Source: Victivallales bacterium Lenti_02
Lineage (GTDB): Bacteria > Verrucomicrobiota > Lentisphaeria > Oligosphaerales > Lenti-02
Direction of reading: 5' to 3'
Length of the DNA: 5,457 nucleotides
NCBI GenBank assembly: GCA_001603055.1
Contig: LVAZ01000098.1
Location: forward strand, 1-5,457
The notes beneath the pieces are model-generated. The model made no database searches and had not been told where the DNA came from. It worked only from the letters and a program-made list of their open reading frames with translations. How positions within the stretch are numbered: position 1 is the stretch's first letter; every line of letters starts with the position of its first letter. Shown one piece after another: positions 1 through 5,051 of the stretch. The position numbers and the translations under genes were made by a program.

Positions 1-62
1 GCCTAAAGGCTGTACTACGAACGGGGACGGGGAGCAGCCTGAAGGCTGTACTACGAACGGGG
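1..62. repeat. Two tandem copies of a 26-bp hairpin-bearing repeat, period 36 bp
   Basis: Bases 1-26 and 37-62 are identical except at the fifth base (A in the first copy, G in the second). The 10-bp linker at 27-36 itself contains another ACGGGG, the same hexamer that ends each copy. Each copy carries a small inverted repeat: GCCT-AA-AGGC at 1-10 and AGCCT-GA-AGGCT at 36-47. The base that differs lies in the hairpin loop, so the stem is preserved. The second copy ends directly against the stop codon of the minus-strand ACT-domain gene (stop at 63-65), and the first copy begins at the window edge, so the array may continue outward. There is no T-run next to the stem, so a classical Rho-independent terminator is not supported. 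A REP-like or dispersed intergenic element is the better reading. The spacing is far too short for CRISPR. Confidence 0.75.
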
Positions 63-611
63 TCAGATTTCGTTGGTGCTGCGGAAGAGGGCGTGGTGGC
101 GGATTTCGACGTTGAGGGCGACGTCTTCCATGGCGATCTGGAGGCTGCGCTTGAGGCGGGCGACGTCGGTGCCGGGGGGGAGTTCGAGGAGGAGGATCAT
201 GGTGTAGACGCCGTTCTCGACGCAGGTGGAGAGGTCGCGGATGTTGATGTCCTTCTGGCGGAGGTATTCGGCGACGGCGGAGACGAGGCCGGTGCGGTCG
301 GGGCCGACGGCGGTGAGGACGTACTGGCGCTCGTCGATGGCGGCCTGCTCGACCGGGGGTTCGGCGGGGCAGGCGCGGAGGCCGACGGCGAAGGGGGTCG
401 CCCCCTGGACGGCCTCGAGGGCGGCGCGGATGTCGCCGGGGGCGACGGCCTCGGGGAAGGAGGCGATGAGGATCATGGTGAAGTGGCCGCGGAGGACGGT
501 CTGGCTCATGTCGGCGAGGTTGCCGCCGAGGTCGCGGATGGCGGTGGTGACATCCGCGACGATGCCGGTGCGGTCTTCGGCCATGACGGAGATGACGAAG
601 AAATTGGGCAT
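63..611 (-). CDS. Tandem ACT-domain protein, GcvR-like
   Basis: This 182-aa protein consists almost entirely of two ACT domains, small folds that usually bind amino acids or other small ligands and regulate an enzyme or transcription factor. Domain 1 spans about residues 4-80 and domain 2 about 96-172. Each opens with a strand followed by the same turn, DRTG, at residues 13-16 and 105-108, and each has a matching TMIL strand near 45-48 and 137-140. A proline-rich linker (about 82-88) separates them. There is no DNA-binding or catalytic domain. The layout resembles GcvR, the E. coli repressor of the glycine-cleavage operon, and related stand-alone double-ACT proteins, but the ligand and partner cannot be read from the sequence. 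The ATG at 609-611 is chosen because AGGA lies 6 nt upstream. The open frame extends further upstream, but only through the end of rhaA in another frame. It follows rhaA by 11 nt, so co-transcription is likely. Confidence 0.88.
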   Translation of the reverse strand: MPNFFVISVMAEDRTGIVADVTTAIRDLGGNLADMSQTVLRGHFTMILIASFPEAVAPGDIRAALEAVQGATPFAVGLRACPAEPPVEQAAIDERQYVLTAVGPDRTGLVSAVAEYLRQKDINIRDLSTCVENGVYTMILLLELPPGTDVARLKRSLQIAMEDVALNVEIRHHALFRSTNEI

Positions 612-617
612 GGGGGT

Positions 618-621
618 TCCT
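618..621 (-). promoter_or_regulatory. Shine-Dalgarno site of the ACT-domain gene
   Basis: AGGA on the minus strand, 6 nt before the ATG at 609-611. It overlaps the short rhaA-ACT intergenic gap and decides the start in favour of the 182-aa product rather than a 227-residue reading. Confidence 0.7.
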
Positions 622-622
622 G

Positions 623-1900
623 TCAGCGCTGGCGGACGACCTCGCGGTCGTAGTCGAGCATGTCGGCGATCCAGGCGGTGCCGGTGGGGACGCCCTGCTG
701 GAGGCAGAACATGTCCCAGACGGCGCCGAGGGGGAGGGTCTTGCACTCTTCGAGGAGGGCGAGCTTGGCGGCGCCGTTGCCGGCGTTCTCGAAGGTGCGC
801 AGTTTCTCGGTGGGTTCGAGGAGGGCGGCGAGGATGCCCTTCTGGGTGGCGCGGGTGCCGATGGTCCAGGCACCGACGCGGTTGATGCTGCCGTCGAAGA
901 AGTCGAGGGCGATGTTGGTGCAGGAGAGGGCGTTGCCCCGGACGATCTGCTGGAAGAGGCAGCGGATGTCGTCGTTGAGGATGACGACGTGGTCGCTGTC
1001 CCAGCGGATGCCGCGGCTGACGTGGAGGAGCAGCTCGTTCTGGAAGGTGAGGACGGCGCTGATCTTGTCGTGGATGGTCTCGGTGGGGTGGAAGTGGCCC
1101 ATGTCGAGGCAGAGCATGGGGGCGTGGGTCATGGCGTAGCAGAGGTAGAACTCATGGGAGCCGACCACGTAGTCCTCGCTGCCGATGCCGAAGAGCTTGC
1201 ACTCGACGGCGTCCTTGCAGAAGGCGGGGTCGATGTCGGCGGCGAAGATTTCGTCGAGGGATTCGACGAGGCGCTGGCGGGGGCTCCAGCGGTCGACGGG
1301 CTGGTCCTTGGCGCCGTCGGGAATCCAGTGGTTGACGACGCAGGGCGCGCCCTGGGCGCGGCCCATGGCCTCGGCGATGCGGCGGCAGGCGAGGTCGTGG
1401 CGGACCCAGAATTTGCGGATGTCGGGGTTGGCGTGGGAGAGGGTGTAGCCGTCGCCGGCGAGGGGGTGGGCGAAGAAGGTGGGGTTGAAGTCGAGGCAGA
1501 TGCCGAGTTTCTTGGCCCACTGCATCCATTTGGCGAAGTGCTCGGGCTTGAGCTGGTCGCGGTCGACGGGCTGGCCGTCGGTTTCGGCGTAGATGGCGTG
1601 GAGGTTGAAGCGGAGTTTGCCGGGGATGAGGGAGAAGGCCTTCTCGGCGTCGGCGCGGAGCTGGTCGGCGGTGCGGGCGGCACCGGGGTAGTTGCCGGTG
1701 GCCATGATGCCACCGCCGGCCACGGGGTCGTCGTGGACTTCGAAGCCGGCCACGTCGTCGCCCTGCCAGCAGTGCAGGGAGATGGCGGTCTGGCGCAGTT
1801 GTTCGAGGGCGGCGTCGGCATCCACGCCGAGGGCGGCGTAGACCAGTTTGGCGTCTTCGTAGCGGCGTTCGACCGTTTCCTTGGGGATGGTGGGGAACAT
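623..1900 (-). CDS. rhaA: L-rhamnose isomerase
   Basis: RhaA is a cytoplasmic metal-dependent isomerase that converts L-rhamnose to L-rhamnulose, the first step of rhamnose catabolism. The 425-aa product aligns along its whole length with the 419-aa E. coli enzyme as I remember it. Shared blocks include HCWQGDDVAGFE (residues 43-54), ATGNYPG (67-73), LDFNPTFFAHPLAGDGYTLS (136-155), LFGIG (236-240) and GHFHPTE (268-274). All known metal ligands are present one position lower than in E. coli: E233, D266, H293 and D333 for the structural site, H269, D301 and D303 for the catalytic site, plus K235. The enzyme is therefore predicted to be active. The ATG at 1898-1900 has GGAGAG 6 nt upstream. A GTG 15 codons earlier would overlap the previous gene and lacks a ribosome site. 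It lies 35 nt after the PHP-like gene and 11 nt before the ACT gene. No rhaB or rhaD is nearby. Some family members also act on other aldoses, so the physiological substrate could differ. Confidence 0.97.
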   Translation of the reverse strand: MFPTIPKETVERRYEDAKLVYAALGVDADAALEQLRQTAISLHCWQGDDVAGFEVHDDPVAGGGIMATGNYPGAARTADQLRADAEKAFSLIPGKLRFNLHAIYAETDGQPVDRDQLKPEHFAKWMQWAKKLGICLDFNPTFFAHPLAGDGYTLSHANPDIRKFWVRHDLACRRIAEAMGRAQGAPCVVNHWIPDGAKDQPVDRWSPRQRLVESLDEIFAADIDPAFCKDAVECKLFGIGSEDYVVGSHEFYLCYAMTHAPMLCLDMGHFHPTETIHDKISAVLTFQNELLLHVSRGIRWDSDHVVILNDDIRCLFQQIVRGNALSCTNIALDFFDGSINRVGAWTIGTRATQKGILAALLEPTEKLRTFENAGNGAAKLALLEECKTLPLGAVWDMFCLQQGVPTGTAWIADMLDYDREVVRQR

Positions 1901-1906
1901 GCTCGG

Positions 1907-1912
1907 CTCTCC
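1907..1912 (-). promoter_or_regulatory. Shine-Dalgarno site of rhaA
   Basis: GGAGAG on the minus strand, 6 nt before the ATG at 1898-1900. It supports the 425-aa RhaA over a 440-aa reading from a GTG at 1943-1945. Confidence 0.75.
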
Positions 1913-1935
1913 GTTTGGGGGCGTTGGTTGGTCGG

Positions 1936-3285
1936 TTAGCGCCACTGGCCGCGGGCGGCGCAGCCGCTCAGGTAGTCCAGGGCGTTGGCGGGGCTCATTT
2001 CGGCGAGTTTGGCGAGGGTGGCGGCATCGGGGCCGGGGAGGGCACCGACGGCGGCGAAGAAGGCGTTGCGGTCCCTGCGGGCGGGGTGGTCGGCGGCGGC
2101 CCGGTCGTCGATGTAGGAGTAGTCCGCGAAGCGGAGGAGGCGGGTTTGGCCGACCATGACCCGGGCGCCCTGGAGGAAGTCGGCGTGGTGGGGTTTCATG
2201 GGTGCGGCGGCGAAGTCGTCCACGAAGCGCTGGCCGGGTTTGTTGAGTTCGGTGCCGACGTTGATGGGGAGGTCGAGGGCCTTGGCGGCGGCGATGTAGC
2301 GGTCCATTTCATGGATCAGTTTGGCGGCGGCGGCGGGGTCCTTGACGTTCCAGTTGCGGTCGGGGATGATGTTGACGGCGGCGACGCCCTTGGCGGCGAG
2401 GCATTCGAGCTGCTCGGCGGGGTTGCTTTCGCCGCTGCGGGTGCCGTCGAGCCAGGCGCTCATGGGGATGGCGCGGCATTCGCGGATCATGCCGATGACG
2501 TCGTCGAGGAGGGGGAAGGTGGTTTCGTCGGGCTGGATGTAGCCCGGTCCGCCCTTTTTCATGAGCTTCGAGCGGAGCAGGTCGGTGAAGGCGTTGGGGT
2601 TGGCGAACTGGGTTTCGGCGGCGGCGGGTTCGAGGCCGAGCTTGGCGGCCCAGAAGGCGGCGGCGCGGGCTCCGAGCTGGGCGCGGGACTTGTCGTAGTA
2701 GGCGCCGACGATGTGGCGCTCGGTGGCGTTTTCGCGGGGGGTGAGGGGGAGGACGTCGGCGTCGTAGTCGAGGACGAGTTCGCCGAGGGCGGCGTTGATG
2801 CGGCCGATGAGGTTGCGGTTGCGGGCGTGGGAGCGGGCGAGCATGTCGGCGAGGACGGCCGCGCCCTTGGAGCCGGGCTTGGGCGGGGCGGCGAAGCCCA
2901 TGCCCATGAAGTAGAAGACGCCGGGTTCGCCGGGGGAGTTGATGTCGTGGTTGGCGTATTCGCGGAAGAAGACACGGCTCTCGAAGCCGACGGCGGCGCG
3001 CAGGCCGAGCAGGTCGCCGGCGGCGAGGAGTTCATCGAGGGCTTCGAGCACGTCGAAGTCGCAGGCGGCGATGGCGTAGAGTCCCTGCTCGCGGGCCTCC
3101 CAGGCGAGGCGGCTGGGAGACCAGCCTTCCCCGTTGTAGGAGAAGAAGCTGTGGAGGTGCATGTTGAACCAGTCGCTGACCGGCTTGGCGGGCCTGGGCG
3201 AGTCTTCGAGCAGGCGGCGCAGGGCGGCGGCGCGGGTCTCGGGACAGAAGGAGCTGAGTTGTTCGAGCAGTTCGGCGTGGTTCAT
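1936..3285 (-). CDS. PHP-superfamily-like protein with an atypical metal site
   Basis: This 449-aa protein has the opening of a PHP (polymerase and histidinol phosphatase) domain, a metal-dependent phosphoesterase/hydrolase fold. N-M-H-L-H-S at residues 41-46 gives the HxH motif, followed by a helix ending in EQGLYAIAACDFDV (66-79) and then GFES (100-103). Canonical PHP proteins have aspartate-histidine where this one has D76-F77-D78. The later AHP-type motif seems replaced by AWLDGTRSGE (277-286), and the C-terminal GxDxH-type motif by GTELNKPGQ (344-352). H43, H45, D76, E102 and H191 remain as possible ligands. I recall similar proteins in PVC-group genomes with the same DFDVL and GTE-N features, which suggests a conserved variant rather than decay; this was not checked. 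No signal peptide or membrane segment is seen. The ATG at 3283-3285 has AGGAG 6 nt upstream. It is first in an apparent operon with rhaA, so a role in sugar metabolism is plausible, but substrate and activity are unknown. Confidence 0.8.
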   Translation of the reverse strand: MNHAELLEQLSSFCPETRAAALRRLLEDSPRPAKPVSDWFNMHLHSFFSYNGEGWSPSRLAWEAREQGLYAIAACDFDVLEALDELLAAGDLLGLRAAVGFESRVFFREYANHDINSPGEPGVFYFMGMGFAAPPKPGSKGAAVLADMLARSHARNRNLIGRINAALGELVLDYDADVLPLTPRENATERHIVGAYYDKSRAQLGARAAAFWAAKLGLEPAAAETQFANPNAFTDLLRSKLMKKGGPGYIQPDETTFPLLDDVIGMIRECRAIPMSAWLDGTRSGESNPAEQLECLAAKGVAAVNIIPDRNWNVKDPAAAAKLIHEMDRYIAAAKALDLPINVGTELNKPGQRFVDDFAAAPMKPHHADFLQGARVMVGQTRLLRFADYSYIDDRAAADHPARRDRNAFFAAVGALPGPDAATLAKLAEMSPANALDYLSGCAARGQWR

Positions 3286-3291
3286 GGGCTT

Positions 3292-3296
3292 CTCCT
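3292..3296 (-). promoter_or_regulatory. Shine-Dalgarno site of the PHP-like gene
   Basis: AGGAG on the minus strand, 6 nt before the ATG at 3283-3285. It selects a 449-aa product over a frame that stays open for 31 more codons into a proline-rich, non-conserved stretch. On the minus-strand transcript a GC-rich potential stem (GCCCC at 3315-3319 with GGGGC at 3298-3302) ends one base before it. Confidence 0.75.
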
Positions 3297-3349
3297 GGCC
3301 CCGGCCCGCAGGCGGGGGCGGATTGATGCGGCAATGGTTGCGCTTTCGG

Positions 3350-3357
3350 AATATAAC
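3350..3357. promoter_or_regulatory. AT-rich -10-like element in the divergent intergenic region
   Basis: The 192-bp region 3286-3477 separates the divergent PHP-rhaA-ACT and fxsA-sprT units and must hold their promoters. Its most AT-rich patch is AATATAAC at 3350-3357. On the minus strand it reads TATATT (5 of 6 to a sigma-70 -10 box), with only a weak -35 match, GTGGCG at 3373-3378, 17 bp away. On the plus strand it reads TATAAC, also with no good -35. If used for the minus unit, the leader would be roughly 55-60 nt. Next to it lies a short palindrome, GCAA-TGG-TTGC at 3331-3341, which could be a protein site or chance. A good TTGACA on the minus strand at 3422-3427 lacks a matching -10. Confidence 0.25.
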
Positions 3358-3436
3358 GGTTGGCCCTGCGGTCGCCACCGGCCCGCGCCCATCTGGACGA
3401 TCCTGCCAACTTGCCGTCGGCTGTCAATCCGGGCGG

Positions 3437-3455
3437 AGGGGATTACGTTTCCCCT
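3437..3455. promoter_or_regulatory. Perfect 6-bp inverted repeat in the fxsA leader
   Basis: AGGGGA (3437-3442) and TCCCCT (3450-3455) are exact reverse complements separated by 7 bp (TTACGTT). The element ends 22 bp before the fxsA start codon and 12 bp before its GGAG ribosome site. It could be an operator for a dimeric regulator or a small mRNA hairpin next to the ribosome site. It is followed by only a short TTTG, so it is a poor terminator. The symmetry is read directly from the sequence; any function is inference. Confidence 0.3.
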
Positions 3456-3477
3456 TTGTCATCCACTGGAGTTGCTC

Positions 3478-3930
3478 ATGCTGCCGCGTCTGTTTCTGTT
3501 GTTTCTGCTGGTTCCCATCGTCGAGCTGTACCTGCTGGTGCAGGTGGCGGAGATGGTGGGCTGGCCGTCCATGCTGGCGATTGTGGTGCTGACCGCGCTG
3601 CTCGGGGCGCATCTGGCCCGGCGCGAGGGGATTCTGCATCTGCACCGCATTCAGCGCAGTTTCGCCGAGGGGCAGAATCCGGCGCCGGAGCTGCTCGAGG
3701 GGGTGATGATCCTGCTGGCGGCGGTGCTGCTGCTCACTCCCGGTCTGCTGACGGACGCGGTCGGTTTTCTCCTCCTGATCCCCGCCACCCGCCGCCCTCT
3801 GCGCGGGGTGCTGCTGAACTGGCTGAAGGCCCATTCGGTGAACTGGCTCTTCGTCCAGCGCGGGGGGTCGCCGCCCGACGAGCGGGAAGTGATCGACGTG
3901 ACTCCCGACGGCAGCGACGAGGACCGCTGA
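3478..3930 (+). CDS. fxsA: FxsA-family inner-membrane protein
   Basis: FxsA is a small cytoplasmic-membrane protein. Its E. coli namesake, when overproduced, relieves F-plasmid exclusion of phage T7, and its normal role is unclear. The 150-aa product shows the family pattern. A first membrane segment (about 3-25) contains the P-I-V-E-L motif. A second (about 29-47) is followed by a positively charged A-R-R-E-G turn. A cytoplasmic helix ends in EGQNPAPELLEG (64-75). A long hydrophobic hairpin (76-102) carries L-L-L-T-P-G-L-L-T-D, the most diagnostic family block. The C-terminus is hydrophilic and acidic. Length is close to the usual family size. The ATG at 3478-3480 has GGAG 6 nt upstream. The same frame is open far upstream only because it is the antisense of the PHP-like gene. 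It is followed after 1 nt by the SprT-DUF2786 gene, probably co-transcribed. Confidence 0.93.
   Translation: MLPRLFLLFLLVPIVELYLLVQVAEMVGWPSMLAIVVLTALLGAHLARREGILHLHRIQRSFAEGQNPAPELLEGVMILLAAVLLLTPGLLTDAVGFLLLIPATRRPLRGVLLNWLKAHSVNWLFVQRGGSPPDEREVIDVTPDGSDEDR
3919..3923 (+). promoter_or_regulatory. Ribosome site for the SprT-DUF2786 gene inside fxsA
   Basis: GAGGA lies 8 nt before the ATG at 3932-3934 and within the last codons of fxsA, whose stop (3928-3930) is one base upstream of that ATG. This arrangement favours translational coupling. Confidence 0.65.
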
Positions 3931-3931
3931 G

Positions 3932-5032
3932 ATGGCGCGACTGCCCCGGGACGAATGGGAGCGCCGGTTTCTGGCCGGTCTGGCCGAGGAATGGGAGGTG
4001 GCGCGCTGGGGCCTGCCCCGCGAGCACGCCCAGGCGCTGCGGGCCCCGGTGTTCGCCGTGTCCGACAGCGAAAGCCAATGGGGTTGCTGGCACGGCGCGC
4101 CCCGGCGCGAGCTGCGGCTGAGCTGGCGGCTGCTGTGGAATCATCCCTGGTACGCGGTGGTGGACGTGCTGCGGCACGAAATGGCCCATCAGGTGGCCGA
4201 GGAAGTCCTGCACGGGGCCGGGGAGCCGCCCCACGGTGACAAATTCCGGCAGGCCTGCCACTGGCTGGCGGTCGTGCCGCGGACGCGGACGGACTACCCG
4301 ACCCTCGACCAGATCGTCGCGGGGGAGGGGGAGCTGGCCGACGGGGACCGGATTCTGGTCCGGGTGCGCAAGCTGCTGGCCCTGGCCGAGAGTCCGAACC
4401 GGCACGAGGCCGAGCTGGCTCTGGCCAAGGCGCGGGAACTCATGGAGCGCCACAATATCGACTTGCTGGAGCACGGCGCCCGGCGCGATTATTTGACCAT
4501 CCGGGTGGGCGAGGTGAAAAAGCGCCATTCCCGGGACGAGCAGTTCATGTCTTCCCTGCTGGGGGAGTTCTATCTGGTGCGGGTAGTCTGGGTGCCGGGC
4601 TACGACCCGGAGAATGATCGCAGCGGCACGGTGCTCGAAATCAGCGGCACGCCGCTGAACGTGCGCCTGGCCCACTATGTCTTCGACTACGTGCGCGAGT
4701 TCTGCCGCCGGGAATGGATTCTGTTCTCCTGGCGCCGCCGGCTGGGGCCGAACGCGCGGCGCGATTTCACCCTCGGCATCCTGAGCGGTTTCGCGGAGAC
4801 CCTGCGTCGGGAACACGTCCCGGAGACGGCGGCGGTCCGCGCCCTGGTGCAGCGCGGCGACGCGGAGCTGGACGAGTATTGCGCGGTCCGCTATCCGCGC
4901 CTGGTCACCCGCCGCCGCGATCCGGCCCGCTGCCGGGCGGACCTGCTCGACAAGGGCCGGCAGGTGGGGCGCGACCTCGCCATCCATCCCGGCATCGAGG
5001 CCCCGTCCGGCCCCAAGCGGCTGGGGCAGTAG
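3932..5032 (+). CDS. SprT-like metalloprotease domain fused to DUF2786
   Basis: The 366-aa protein has at least two parts. Residues about 8-115 resemble a SprT-like zinc metallopeptidase. H82-E-M-A-H86 is the zinc-binding HExxH motif with E83 as the predicted catalytic base, and H101 in P-P-H-G-D-K-F is the likely third ligand, as in SprT/Spartan proteins. The C-terminal zinc ribbon common in SprT is absent: its five cysteines are scattered with no CxxC pair. Residues about 137-180 match DUF2786: an I-L-V-R-V-R-K-L-L-A-L-A-E-S helix, then E-A-E-L-A-L-A-K-A-R-E-L-M-E-R-H-N. The remainder resembles the region that usually follows DUF2786 (I believe catalogued as DUF7168), including GTPLNVRLAHYVFDYVREFC at 239-258 and R-R-D-F-T-L-G-I-L-S-G-F near 276-287. 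SprT/Spartan relatives cleave DNA-bound or chromatin proteins, whereas DUF2786 has no known function. No signal peptide is seen, so it is probably cytoplasmic. The neighbour, 1 nt upstream, is fxsA. Confidence 0.87.
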   Translation: MARLPRDEWERRFLAGLAEEWEVARWGLPREHAQALRAPVFAVSDSESQWGCWHGAPRRELRLSWRLLWNHPWYAVVDVLRHEMAHQVAEEVLHGAGEPPHGDKFRQACHWLAVVPRTRTDYPTLDQIVAGEGELADGDRILVRVRKLLALAESPNRHEAELALAKARELMERHNIDLLEHGARRDYLTIRVGEVKKRHSRDEQFMSSLLGEFYLVRVVWVPGYDPENDRSGTVLEISGTPLNVRLAHYVFDYVREFCRREWILFSWRRRLGPNARRDFTLGILSGFAETLRREHVPETAAVRALVQRGDAELDEYCAVRYPRLVTRRRDPARCRADLLDKGRQVGRDLAIHPGIEAPSGPKRLGQ

Positions 5033-5051
5033 GCGTGCCGTCGGCGCGGCG

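Noticed and set aside
1..62. Possible CRISPR array
   Set aside because: The spacer between copies would be only 10 bp, itself repeat-like (contains ACGGGG), and only two copies are visible.
93..653. Long plus-strand frame opposite the ACT-domain gene
   Set aside because: Low-complexity Gly/Asp/Glu/Val composition typical of antisense readings of GC-rich genes, with no motif; the minus strand encodes clear ACT domains.
989..1939. 316-codon plus-strand frame opposite rhaA
   Set aside because: Antisense shadow of a confidently identified gene, low complexity and without recognisable domains.
3422..3427. Perfect minus-strand TTGACA as a -35 box for the PHP-rhaA operon
   Set aside because: At 17-bp spacing the -10 would be AGGATC, which does not resemble TATAAT, and nearby spacings are no better.
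1915..3930. A 671-codon plus-strand frame that runs through the antisense of the PHP-like gene and into fxsA in the same frame
   Set aside because: The part before 3478 is a glycine/valine/glutamate-rich antisense translation of a gene with recognisable motifs and its own ribosome site. FxsA homology begins at the ATG at 3478 with a ribosome site. It is a trap for automatic gene callers, not a fusion.
3734..4987. 417-codon minus-strand frame opposite fxsA and the SprT-DUF2786 gene
   Set aside because: It spans two genes that have family motifs and well-placed ribosome sites on the plus strand. Its own sequence has no recognisable domain.
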